Assembly: GCA_948435975.1 (NCBI GenBank)
Contig: CAOJHG010000106.1
Coordinates: 1 to 7,122 of the forward strand
From: an uncultured Oscillibacter sp.
GTDB lineage: Bacteria > Bacillota > Clostridia > Oscillospirales > Oscillospiraceae
Direction: 5' to 3'
Length of the DNA stretch: 7,122 bases
This document shows positions 1 through 6,090 of the stretch, in pieces. The notes beneath the pieces are model-generated. The model did no database searches. It had not been told where the DNA came from and saw only the letters and a list, made by a program, of their open reading frames with translations. A program made the translations under genes and the position numbers. How positions within the stretch are numbered: the stretch's first letter is position 1; each line of letters begins with the position of its first letter.

Positions 1-765
1 AATACCCGTATCCGCGATGACCAGGGTTTCGCCGTCCCCATAGATACGGATGCGGCCTCCTTCCGGGGTGTACTTCAATGCGTTGCTCAGCAGCTGCTCC
101 AGAACGAAGGACAGCCACTTTTCGTCCGTCAATACGGTCCGTTCCGTTTCCTTGAGGTCCAGGGAAATCTTTTTCAGGATGAATTGCCGGGCGTATTTCC
201 GCACCGCCTGGCGCAGAAGAGGGTCCAGGGGCTGTTCCCGGAAGCGGTAGTCCGTGGAGCCGCTGCCCAGGCGCAGGTAGCCCAGGACCATTTCCACATA
301 CTGCTCAATTTTCATCAGCTCCACTTCCAGCTCAGGACTGGGCTTTTCCTGAAAGAGCAGGTGCATGGCGGCGATAGGCGTCTTGATCTGGTGGGCCCAG
401 AGGGTATAATAGTCCGTCATGTCCTTCAGCCGGCTTTCGTTCTCAATCGACAGCGCGGAACGGTCGGCGCAGACGGCCCGCAGCAGGTCTTGATAGTCCT
501 CTTCCAGAAGGCCGCGGGGCGCAGGAAGGGGCAGCGCTTTTTCCCTCGCCTTTTTCACGAGCCATTCCAATTCCTTATGGCGCTGGAGAAACCGCCCATA
601 CCCCAGAATGAAGAGAGCCAGTCCCAAAGCCAGGCAAAGCACCCCCGCATAAAGGAAGGGCTCCAGCGGCAGACGGTAGAGCCAGAACACCGCCCCGAAA
701 ACAGCGGCGAAGCCCGTCAGGAGGAACAGCAGCTTATATTGACGTTTAAGGTACGACCTCAGCAT
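1..765 (-). CDS. Sensor histidine kinase, Bce/Gra-type (partial, C-terminus off left edge)
   Basis: Membrane sensor kinase that would autophosphorylate on His and pass phosphate to the adjacent response regulator. The 255 codons in the window are open from ATG at 765 to the edge. Two hydrophobic segments (about residues 11-30 and 37-56) are separated by only about six residues (RLPLEP), so almost nothing is outside the membrane. This is the layout of intramembrane-sensing kinases (BceS/GraS/VraG-associated type), which usually sense through a partner ABC transporter. The H-box is WAHQIKTPIAAM with His125. The N-box is LEQLLSNALKYTPEGG with Asn228. The start of the G1 box, ADTG (from residue 251), lies at the cut, so the end of the ATP-binding domain is missing. 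The start is supported by GAGGA at 773-777, 7 nt upstream; an ATG at 773 soon hits a stop. It lies 33 bp after the regulator gene, almost certainly in the same transcript. The kinase call is firm; the Bce-like subclass is inference from topology and the H-box. Confidence 0.93.
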   Translation of the reverse strand, partial: MLRSYLKRQYKLLFLLTGFAAVFGAVFWLYRLPLEPFLYAGVLCLALGLALFILGYGRFLQRHKELEWLVKKAREKALPLPAPRGLLEEDYQDLLRAVCADRSALSIENESRLKDMTDYYTLWAHQIKTPIAAMHLLFQEKPSPELEVELMKIEQYVEMVLGYLRLGSGSTDYRFREQPLDPLLRQAVRKYARQFILKKISLDLKETERTVLTDEKWLSFVLEQLLSNALKYTPEGGRIRIYGDGETLVIADTGI

Positions 766-798
766 ATCAGCATCCTCGTTTTCTCTTGTGGTTCAGGG

Positions 799-1482
799 TC
801 AGCCGGTCTCACTGGGTATGAGGTAGCCCTCGCCTTTCCGGGTGCGGATGAAATTGGAGAGGCCCGCGGCTTCCAGTTTCCGGCGCAGGCGGTTCACATT
901 GACGGAGAGGGTGTTTTCGTCAACAAAGCTGTCGGATTCCCAAAGGGCGGTCATCATGGCGTCCCGGGTAACGGTCTGGCCCTTGTGCTCCAGGAGAAGC
1001 TGCAGGAGTTTCAGCTCATTTTTGGTCAGGTCTACCCGCTGGTCCTGGACGGCAAGGGTGCCATCGGAGAGATTCAGGACCGCGCCGCCGCAGCGCAGGA
1101 GGGCGGAAGCGGGGCCGAAATCGTAGGCACGGCGGAGCATCGCCTGAACCTTGGCGGAGAGCACCTGGAGATCAAAGGGCTTAGCCAGGAGATCGTCGCC
1201 CCCCATCTGCATGGCCATGACGACATTGACATTGTCAGAGGCAGAGGTGAGGAATAAAACCGGGACCTTGGAAACACGGCGGATTTCCTGGCACCAGTGG
1301 TATCCATTGAAAAAGGGCAGGGAGATATCCAGAAGGACCAGGTGGGGAGCGAAAGCGGCAAACTCAGCAAGAACGCTGTCAAATTTCTTCGCGCAGGATA
1401 CCTGGTAGCCCCAGCTTTCCAAATGACGGCAGACCACGCCCGCTATAATTTCGTCGTCTTCCACTATAAAAATCTTATACAT
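799..1482 (-). CDS. OmpR/PhoB-family response regulator
   Basis: DNA-binding response regulator of 227 residues, the usual length for the OmpR/PhoB family. Residues 1-115 form the receiver domain: acidic pocket Glu8-Asp9-Asp10, phospho-acceptor Asp52 in LVLLDISLP, Thr79/Ser80 after the fourth strand and Lys101 in AKPFD. Residues about 130-227 form a winged-helix domain, with the family signature LTKNELKLLQLLLEH near the start, the recognition-helix region ENTLSVNVNRLRRKLE and the wing RTRKGEGYLI. It is co-transcribed with the histidine kinase 33 bp downstream and probably activates or represses envelope-stress or peptide-antibiotic resistance genes, by analogy with BceR. The ATG at 1482 is set by AGGAGG at 1491-1496 with 8 nt spacing, and a strong promoter lies immediately upstream. 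All catalytic residues are intact. The family is certain; the target genes cannot be read from this window. Confidence 0.96.
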   Translation of the reverse strand: MYKIFIVEDDEIIAGVVCRHLESWGYQVSCAKKFDSVLAEFAAFAPHLVLLDISLPFFNGYHWCQEIRRVSKVPVLFLTSASDNVNVVMAMQMGGDDLLAKPFDLQVLSAKVQAMLRRAYDFGPASALLRCGGAVLNLSDGTLAVQDQRVDLTKNELKLLQLLLEHKGQTVTRDAMMTALWESDSFVDENTLSVNVNRLRRKLEAAGLSNFIRTRKGEGYLIPSETG

Positions 1483-1490
1483 CCAGGTCC

Positions 1491-1496
1491 CCTCCT
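1491..1496 (-). promoter_or_regulatory. Ribosome binding site of the response regulator
   Basis: AGGAGG on the minus strand, within a longer AGAGGAGGGG run, sits 8 nt before the ATG at 1482. It fixes the start of the response regulator and predicts strong translation. Confidence 0.85.
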
Positions 1497-1504
1497 CTTT
1501 GAGA

Positions 1505-1533
1505 AGGATACCATTTCGCTTTCAAATTGTCAA
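1505..1533 (-). promoter_or_regulatory. Sigma-A-type promoter for the two-component operon
   Basis: On the minus strand the -35 box TTGACA (1528-1533) is a perfect consensus. It is separated by exactly 17 bp from TATCCT (1505-1510), which is preceded by TGG, giving an extended -10 (TGnTATCCT). The predicted transcript starts near 1498, leaving a leader of only about 16 nt that begins at the ribosome binding site. This leaves little room for leader-based control, so regulation is likely to act on the promoter itself. I saw no clear operator repeat overlapping it. It lies in the 79 bp between the ylbJ stop and the regulator start. Confidence 0.85.
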
Positions 1534-1561
1534 CTTGTGCCGCCTCGCCTGCCAGTGCCCC

Positions 1562-2482
1562 TCACACCGGCTGGAAGAACGCGCAGACTCCCGCTGCAAG
1601 CAGAATCGAAATCCCTCCTTGCAGAATCTTTCCAAAAAAGCAGTTCCTCACCCGCAGGCCGCTTCCGTCCAAAACCGCCGCTGTCTGGCACAGAATGGAA
1701 ATCCCGCCCCACCCCGCGCAGCCTGCCGCCAGAAGAAAGCCCAACCGGTCCGGCGGCAGCAGCGGAGTCAGCGAAAACAGCTCCACACACCCCACCAGCG
1801 CCGCCCCCGCGTACCCGCCCAGCGCCGACAATGGACTTGCCAGCACATAGAACAGCACCACGAACCCGCACACGGAAAGCATCGTCCTGCTGGACCTCTG
1901 CACCGCCTCCACAAAAGCCGTCTGAAATACCGGCGTCTCCCGAATCTCCGGAACCGGGCCCCTCTTCCTCCGCGTCTTCTCCCCCCGGAAAAACAGCCCT
2001 GTCAACAGCGCCGACAGTACATGGATCAGCCACAGCCAAACCCCGGCCCGCACACTGCCAAACACGCCGCTGCCTAAAACGCTCACCAAAAACACCGGAT
2101 TGGAGTTGTTGCAGAACCCTAATAAGCGTTCCGCCTCCTCTTCGGTCAGCAGTCCTTTATGAAAAAGCTCCGCCGCCGTCCTGGCTCCCACAGGATATCC
2201 CCCCACCAAGCCCAGCAGCAGCGCCGAGCCCGCCGGTCCTGGAAGCCGAAACAGCGACATAAGCCCTGCCAAGTGGGGCGACATCCACTCTCCGAACCCC
2301 ATAGCCACCAGAAGCGCCGACACCGCCATAAACGGAAACAGCGCCGGAACCACCGACCTGCCGCACAAAGCCAGCGCTTCCGCCGCCGCAGCCCGGACCC
2401 GCGCCGCATCCGCCAAAAACCACACCAGCACCCCGCACAGAACCAAACACGCGTCCGCTCTCCACCGTTTTTTTCCCCGCAT
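1562..2482 (-). CDS. ylbJ: YlbJ-like sporulation integral membrane protein (nucleoside recognition/Gate domain)
   Basis: Polytopic membrane protein of 306 residues. It contains the two half-site signatures typical of YlbJ/SpmA-like Gate-domain proteins. The first is LFPFMAVSALLVAMG (about 48-62) followed by GLVGGYPVGARTAAEL (91-106) and FCNNSNPVFLVSVLGSGVFG (123-142). The second is CGFVVLFYVLASPL (205-218) followed by GWGGISILCQ (257-266). A charged linker (about 167-180, GEKTRRKRGP) divides the halves. In Bacillus, ylbJ is a sigma-E mother-cell gene needed for heat-resistant spores; the transported or gated substrate is not known. At 306 residues it is shorter than the roughly 400-residue B. 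subtilis protein, and the N-terminal membrane region appears reduced. The ATG at 2482 is preceded by GGGTGAT at 2488-2494. It is divergent from yqfC, another sporulation gene. A generic nucleoside-recognition membrane protein is the alternative, but the context favours YlbJ. Confidence 0.85.
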   Translation of the reverse strand: MRGKKRWRADACLVLCGVLVWFLADAARVRAAAAEALALCGRSVVPALFPFMAVSALLVAMGFGEWMSPHLAGLMSLFRLPGPAGSALLLGLVGGYPVGARTAAELFHKGLLTEEEAERLLGFCNNSNPVFLVSVLGSGVFGSVRAGVWLWLIHVLSALLTGLFFRGEKTRRKRGPVPEIRETPVFQTAFVEAVQRSSRTMLSVCGFVVLFYVLASPLSALGGYAGAALVGCVELFSLTPLLPPDRLGFLLAAGCAGWGGISILCQTAAVLDGSGLRVRNCFFGKILQGGISILLAAGVCAFFQPV

Positions 2483-2499
2483 AACACATCACCCATGAA

Positions 2500-2528
2500 T
2501 TCCTATGCGCCGCCGGGACCCGTCATGC
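2500..2528 (-). promoter_or_regulatory. Possible sigma-E promoter for ylbJ
   Basis: On the minus strand, GCATGAC (2522-2528) and CATAGGAA (2500-2507) are separated by 14 bp, the spacing typical of sigma-E promoters. Match to consensus is partial: the -35 keeps only the first four positions of a KMATATT-like box, and the -10 keeps CATA and one later A of CATACAAT. The predicted start, near 2493, would fall inside the ribosome binding site region, which weakens the call. Membership of ylbJ in the sigma-E regulon in Bacillus is the main support. Confidence 0.25.
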
Positions 2529-2540
2529 GGGGACAGGCAA

Positions 2541-2565
2541 AAATTCCGGTCCTGCTGCATATAGC
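2541..2565 (+). promoter_or_regulatory. Possible sigma-E promoter for yqfC
   Basis: CATATAGC (2558-2565) resembles a sigma-E -10 element, with AAATT (2541-2545) upstream as a poor -35 at a 12 bp spacing that is shorter than usual. The transcript would start about 12 nt before the yqfC ATG, at the ribosome binding site. yqfC and yqfD are sigma-E dependent in Bacillus, so a promoter is expected in this gap, but this particular match is weak. Confidence 0.15.
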
Positions 2566-2571
2566 TTGTTT

Positions 2572-2578
2572 GAGGTGA
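2572..2578 (+). promoter_or_regulatory. Ribosome binding site of yqfC
   Basis: GAGGTGA ends 5 nt before the ATG at 2584. It decides the start: an upstream in-frame TTG at 2566 would place this sequence inside the coding region and has no binding site of its own. Confidence 0.8.
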
Positions 2579-2583
2579 AGCAC

Positions 2584-2883
2584 ATGGAGCGAAAACGGAA
2601 AGACCGGGACGGCGGCGTTATGGGTTCCCTGGCGGAGCTCTTCGACCTTCCTGCCGACATTATAGCGGGCCTTCCCCGCCTGGAGATGATCGGCGGGCGG
2701 CAGCTCTACCTGGAACGCCACACCGGCCTCCTATCCTACAGTGACCGGCAAATCGACGCCAACACCGCCGCCGGCGTCCTTCGGGTCCGGGGAGAGCGCC
2801 TGACCCTCATGGCCATGACGTCGGAGGAACTGCGCATCGGCGGCCGGATTGACGCAGTGGAATGGGTGGGGGCGGAGACATGA
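2584..2883 (+). CDS. yqfC: Sporulation protein YqfC
   Basis: Small protein of 99 residues, close to the usual length of about 90-100 for the YqfC family. The family core is visible: LAELFDLPADIIAGLPRLEMIG (about 16-37), then LYLERHTGLLSYSDRQI (41-57), and the end segment VLRVRGERLTLMAMTSEELRIGGRIDAVEW (65-94), which resembles the short beta-rich YabP/YqfC fold. There is no membrane segment or signal peptide. The related protein YabP acts in spore coat or cortex assembly, and YqfC is a mother-cell protein required for sporulation, but its biochemical role is unknown. It is the first gene of the rightward operon and overlaps yqfD by ATGA at 2880-2883, implying coupled translation. The basic N-terminus (MERKRKDRDG) is poorly conserved in the family as I recall it. 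Confidence 0.9.
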   Translation: MERKRKDRDGGVMGSLAELFDLPADIIAGLPRLEMIGGRQLYLERHTGLLSYSDRQIDANTAAGVLRVRGERLTLMAMTSEELRIGGRIDAVEWVGAET

Positions 2884-4085
2884 CAGGAATCATCAACCTT
2901 TTTCGGGGGCAGGTCCGGGTCCGGGTCGAGTGCGCTTTTCCCGAGCGGGTCCTGAACCTCTGCGGGGTGCGGGACATCTCCTTCTGGGACCTCCGCTGGG
3001 AATCCCCCACCACCTATACCTGCCGCCTCTCCCGCCGGGACTGGAAGCGCCTCCGGCAAGCCGCGCAGCACTTGGACTGCACCTTTGACCTGGTGGGCCT
3101 GGGGGGAGTGCCCTACTTCCTTCTCCGCTTCCGCCACCGGCAGGCCCTGGTGACAGGACTCGTCGCCTGTGCCCTGGGGCTGTTCCTGGGGTCCTTCTTC
3201 ATCTGGGATTTCACCGTGGAGGGCAACGAGACCGTCCCAACAGAGCGTATCCTCCGGGCGCTGGACAAGAACGGCGTGGGGCTGGGCACCTTCGGCATGA
3301 CCCTGGATGGCGAAATCCTGCGGAATCACATCCTTTTGGACATCCCAGAGCTCAGTTGGATCAGCATCAATGTATCCGGGTGCCGGGCCAGCGTGCAGGT
3401 GCGGGAGCGGGTCCTTCCGCCGGAGCTGATCGACAAGCGGACGCCCTCCAACCTGGTTGCGCGGCGGGCGGGATTGGTGCTGAACGTCCAGACGCTGGGG
3501 GGCACGGCCTGCGTTCTTCCCGGCTCCTCTGTGACCGAGGGACAGCTCTTGATCTCCGGCGTGGAGGATATGGAGACGGTCGGGGCGCGGGTCCTGGGCG
3601 GCATAGGGTCCGTCACCGCCCGGACCTGGTATACCCTGCGGGCTTCGGTACCTCTGACAGCGGCGGAAAAGCGCTATACCGGACAGGAGAAAACCGGCCT
3701 CTCTCTGGTCTTCAATGGACGGCGCATAAAATTCTTCTCAAACAGTAGCATTACTGGGGCGGAATATGATAAAATAACCAACAGATATCCCTGTTCCTTC
3801 CTGGGGGTGCCCCTGCCCATCACGCTGGTGACGGAGACCTGGCGCTTTTATGAAACCGTCCCCACCCCCCAGGACCCCGCCCAGGCCGAAAAAAATGCCG
3901 AGGCCGTCCTCACCGCTCAGCTCCATGAGATGGTGGACCCTTATGGCGTTGTGCGTTCTACCCTGTGCTCCTCCCGGCAGAAGGGAGATACGCTGGTGGT
4001 GACCCTGTCGGCGGAGTGCGAGGAGCAGATTGGGGAGATGGTCCCTATTTACACCGATTCACCCGACGAGACCGCCGGGCAGTAA
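2880..4085 (+). CDS. yqfD: Sporulation protein YqfD
   Basis: Single-pass membrane protein of 401 residues, matching the roughly 400-residue YqfD family (SpoIV-like, mother-cell expressed). The N-terminal part (1-88) is cytoplasmic-looking and contains the family-type segment CAFPERVLNLCGVRDISFWDLRW (about 18-40). A membrane segment follows (about 89-108, ALVTGLVACALGLFLGSFFI). After it comes FTVEGNETVPTERILRAL, continuing through LDIPELSWISINVSGCRASVQVRER (153-177). This resembles a POTRA/FtsQ-like domain on the outer side of the membrane. The remainder (180-401) is a soluble beta-rich region. The start at 2880 forms an ATGA overlap with the yqfC stop, so a longer reading from 2862 is unlikely. 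In Bacillus, yqfD mutants are blocked in sporulation around engulfment; the mechanism is unclear. The family assignment is strong; the POTRA resemblance is my inference. Confidence 0.93.
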   Translation: MTGIINLFRGQVRVRVECAFPERVLNLCGVRDISFWDLRWESPTTYTCRLSRRDWKRLRQAAQHLDCTFDLVGLGGVPYFLLRFRHRQALVTGLVACALGLFLGSFFIWDFTVEGNETVPTERILRALDKNGVGLGTFGMTLDGEILRNHILLDIPELSWISINVSGCRASVQVRERVLPPELIDKRTPSNLVARRAGLVLNVQTLGGTACVLPGSSVTEGQLLISGVEDMETVGARVLGGIGSVTARTWYTLRASVPLTAAEKRYTGQEKTGLSLVFNGRRIKFFSNSSITGAEYDKITNRYPCSFLGVPLPITLVTETWRFYETVPTPQDPAQAEKNAEAVLTAQLHEMVDPYGVVRSTLCSSRQKGDTLVVTLSAECEEQIGEMVPIYTDSPDETAGQ

Positions 4086-4107
4086 CCGAACAAAGGAGTA
4101 ACCGACA

Positions 4108-5073
4108 TTGGAACAACGAATCAGCATCGAACGGCTGGAGCAGGCCATCAATATCTTCGGGTCCTTTGACGAGAACATCCGCCTTCTGGAGCAGGAATTC
4201 GCCGTCACTGTGGTCAATCGGGACAGCGAGCTGCGGGTGGAAGGAGAACCCGAAGATACTACGCTGGCCTGCAAGGCGATTCAAGCGCTGCTGACCCTCT
4301 CTTCCCGGGGGGAGGCCATCGGCGAACAGAACGTGCGCTATGTCATCAACATGGTCCGGGCGGGGAAAGAGGAAAAAATCGCCGAGCTTACCGGAGACGT
4401 TCTCTGCATCTCCGCCAAGGGCCGGCCCATCAAGCCCAAGACCATCGGCCAGAAGGACTACATCTCCTCTGTGCTGAAAAACACCGTCACTATCGGCGTT
4501 GGTCCGGCGGGCACCGGAAAGACCTATCTGGCCGTCGCCGCCGCTGTGATGGCCTTCCGGGACAAGCAGGTAAACCGCATCATCCTCACCCGTCCGGCGG
4601 TGGAGGCCGGAGAGCGGCTGGGCTTTCTGCCGGGGGACCTCCAATCCAAGGTGGACCCCTACCTGCGGCCCCTGTACGACGCGCTCTTTGACATGCTGGG
4701 GGCAGAGACCTACCAAAAATACCTGGAGCGGGGAAACATCGAGGTTGCGCCCCTGGCCTACATGCGGGGCCGGACCCTGGACGACAGCTTCATTATTCTG
4801 GACGAGGCGCAGAACACAAGCCGGGAGCAGATGAAGATGTTCCTGACCCGGCTGGGCTTTGGGTCCAAAATCGTCATTACTGGAGACGCCACTCAGATCG
4901 ACCTTCCGGACGGCAAGACCTCCGGATTAAAGGAGGCCATGCGGGTGCTGCGGAACGTGGAAGGCATTGGCATCTGTGAACTGACCAACGCGGATGTCGT
5001 GCGGCATGTGATGGTGCAGCGTATCGTGCAGGCTTACGAGGAGTACGAGAAAAGAAGGGACAAGCGGAAATGA
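4108..5073 (+). CDS. phoH: PhoH-family ATPase
   Basis: Cytoplasmic P-loop ATPase of 321 residues, nearly identical in length to B. subtilis PhoH. Residues 1-95 form the N-terminal part (predicted KH-like/RNA-binding region of this family). The ATPase core has Walker A GPAGTGKT (132-139), the diagnostic RPAVEAGERLGFLPGD (162-177), KVDPYLRPLYDAL (181-193), Walker B FIILDEAQ (228-235) and the sensor-like ITGDATQIDLP (257-267). PhoH proteins are related to the helicase core of SF1 enzymes and are implicated in RNA metabolism; neighbouring ybeY supports this. The start is TTG at 4108, with AAAGGAG at 4092-4098 (9 nt spacing); no ATG is closer in frame. It lies 22 bp after yqfD and overlaps the next gene by ATGA at 5070-5073. 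Despite the name, phosphate control is not implied. Confidence 0.96.
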   Translation: MEQRISIERLEQAINIFGSFDENIRLLEQEFAVTVVNRDSELRVEGEPEDTTLACKAIQALLTLSSRGEAIGEQNVRYVINMVRAGKEEKIAELTGDVLCISAKGRPIKPKTIGQKDYISSVLKNTVTIGVGPAGTGKTYLAVAAAVMAFRDKQVNRIILTRPAVEAGERLGFLPGDLQSKVDPYLRPLYDALFDMLGAETYQKYLERGNIEVAPLAYMRGRTLDDSFIILDEAQNTSREQMKMFLTRLGFGSKIVITGDATQIDLPDGKTSGLKEAMRVLRNVEGIGICELTNADVVRHVMVQRIVQAYEEYEKRRDKRK

Positions 5074-5465
5074 GCTGGGAAGTCTATATGATAAAAACCG
5101 CCACGAACCAGGAAAAGGACTTGAGTGAAATCGAGGCGGCGGAACCCATGCCCTGCTGGCGGGAGCTGCGGGAACTGCTGCAATGCCGCTTCCCGGACCT
5201 TATCAGCGGTTATGCGCACCTGGAACACGGCATCAGCTTCCCGGTGCTTTCCTCTCCGGACTACGCGTTGGAATTCAATCTGGCGGTGGACAGCGAGGAG
5301 GAGCCAATCATGGGGGTCATGTTTTCCCGTCCTGGCTGCGGAGAGCGCTGGGCCTATCCGCTGAAATTCCTGTGCGGCCTGCTGGATGCGCGGATCGTGG
5401 ACTGCGGCAGCGGGGACTTTTGGGACTGGGACAACCTCCCCGATTGGATCGCGGCGGGTTTATGA
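5070..5465 (+). CDS. Unrecognised 131-residue protein between phoH and ybeY
   Basis: I do not recognise this family. The reading frame is translationally coupled to phoH (ATGA overlap at 5070-5073) and ends 13 bp before ybeY, so it is very probably real. The protein is acidic and soluble, with no signal peptide or membrane segment. Its first 25 residues look disordered. Next comes a helix-like stretch WRELRELLQCRFPDLI (30-45), a beta-rich middle (56-84, ending IMGVMFSRPG), a cysteine pair near 90 and 102, and a Trp/Asp-rich end (DFWDWDNLPDWIAAGL, 116-131). An alternative start at ATG 5088, preceded by a GGGAAG, would remove six residues. In B. subtilis this slot holds the 7TM-HD phosphodiesterase PgpH, to which this bears no resemblance. 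A role linked to RNA processing with PhoH and YbeY is guesswork from position only. Confidence 0.75.
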   Translation: MSWEVYMIKTATNQEKDLSEIEAAEPMPCWRELRELLQCRFPDLISGYAHLEHGISFPVLSSPDYALEFNLAVDSEEEPIMGVMFSRPGCGERWAYPLKFLCGLLDARIVDCGSGDFWDWDNLPDWIAAGL

Positions 5466-5471
5466 AGGAGG
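5465..5471 (+). promoter_or_regulatory. Ribosome binding site of ybeY
   Basis: AAGGAGG overlaps the last base of the preceding stop codon and stands 7 nt before ATG at 5479. It selects this start over in-frame upstream starts that lie inside the previous gene. Confidence 0.85.
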
Positions 5472-5478
5472 ATACGGA

Positions 5479-5967
5479 ATGAAACGGCATTACATTCCCA
5501 TTACAGCCAGCGTCCCCGGCGTGAGCGGCAGCCAGCAGGCCTTTATCCGGAGGGTCGTGCGCACGGCTCTGGCGGCTCAGGGGGTGGACTTTCCCTGCGA
5601 AGTGGATGTGCTTCTCACCAGCGACGCGGAAATCCAGGAATTGAATCGGGAATCCCGCCAGGTGGACAAGCCGACGGATGTACTGAGCTTTCCGGCGTTC
5701 GGACTGGAGCCGGGAGAACTTCCCGGCATTGACGATGCGGACCCAGGAACGGGCTTGGTTCCGCTGGGGGATATTATGATTTCTATGGAGCATGTTGCCG
5801 CCCAGGCGAAGGAATACGGACACTCGAACAAACGGGAGCTGGGCTACTTAGTGACACACTCCGTTCTGCATCTGCTGGGATTTGACCACATGGACGAGGG
5901 ACCGCAGAAGGCGCAGATGCGGGCGCGTGAGGAAGCGATCTTATCGGAACTGGGCATTACGCGCTGA
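5479..5967 (+). CDS. ybeY: Endoribonuclease YbeY, 16S rRNA maturation factor
   Basis: Metal-dependent single-strand endoribonuclease of 162 residues, which acts in 16S rRNA 3' end maturation and ribosome quality control. The UPF0054/YbeY signature is complete. The metal-binding motif HSVLHLLGFDH (127-137) supplies His127, His131 and His137. LNRESRQVDKPTDVLSFP (55-72) holds the conserved Arg60 and the TDVLSFP strand. LGDIMIS (96-102) is the family's central strand. A slightly longer insertion (73-95, with LEPGELPGIDDADPG) precedes that strand, a variable region in the family. It follows phoH and an unknown gene, preserving the phoH-ybeY association seen across Firmicutes. The genes dgkA, cdd and era that often follow in Bacillus are absent here. 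Confidence 0.96.
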   Translation: MKRHYIPITASVPGVSGSQQAFIRRVVRTALAAQGVDFPCEVDVLLTSDAEIQELNRESRQVDKPTDVLSFPAFGLEPGELPGIDDADPGTGLVPLGDIMISMEHVAAQAKEYGHSNKRELGYLVTHSVLHLLGFDHMDEGPQKAQMRAREEAILSELGITR

Positions 5968-5983
5968 ACGCTTCCGCCAAGCC

Positions 5984-6047
5984 GCAGATGGAATCAGGGA
6001 CCCGCGCCGTCAAGGTTTGAGGCCGGCGAGAATCTGCCCCATTCCAT
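5984..6047 (+). other. Potential structured RNA segment after ybeY
   Basis: Within the 131-base gap, the left arm CGCCGTCAA (6005-6013) pairs with TTGA (6017-6020) and CGGCG (6024-6028), with a three-base bulge. GCAGAT (5984-5989) can pair with ATCTGC (6032-6037) around it. ATGGAAT (5988-5994) can instead pair with ATTCCAT (6041-6047), crossing the first outer helix. No T-run follows, so it is not an ordinary terminator. I recognise no known riboswitch or RNA family in it. Pairings were found by eye and could be chance. Confidence 0.3.
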
Positions 6048-6068
6048 GATAAGGCGCAAAAAGAAACG

Positions 6069-6090
6069 CTTCGCATATGATGGTGCGAGG
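6069..6090 (+). promoter_or_regulatory. Hairpin overlapping the ribosome binding site of the small membrane protein
   Basis: CTTCGCA (6069-6075) pairs with TGCGAGG (6084-6090) across an 8-base loop, with one G-U pair. The 3' arm contains the GAGG that begins the ribosome binding site of the next gene (GAGGTGA, 6087-6093). If formed in the mRNA it would hide part of that site and reduce translation. Confidence 0.35.

Noticed and set aside
184..1257. Long plus-strand open frame antisense to the kinase and regulator genes
   Set aside because: It lies opposite two genes with clear family motifs, has no ribosome binding site at its start, and its translation is low-complexity. GC-rich coding DNA often leaves an open antisense frame.
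1534..1561. Terminator after ylbJ
   Set aside because: No inverted repeat followed by T residues is present on the minus strand; only a direct repeat of GGCAC was seen. Read-through into the two-component operon is possible.
1297..2262. Plus-strand Pro/Ser/Arg-rich open frames opposite ylbJ
   Set aside because: The biased composition is what the reverse complement of a GC-rich membrane-protein gene gives. There is no domain and no initiation signal.
2862..2880. Earlier start for yqfD at 2862
   Set aside because: It would add a glycine-rich MGGGGD extension inside yqfC. The ATG at 2880 overlapping the yqfC stop as ATGA fits the family start and coupled translation.
6057..6090. Terminator-like element on the minus strand (stem 6069-6090 followed by a T-rich run complementary to 6057-6066)
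   Set aside because: There is no minus-strand gene upstream that it could end, the stem is short, and two bases interrupt before the T-run. The arrangement is better read as a plus-strand hairpin over a ribosome binding site.
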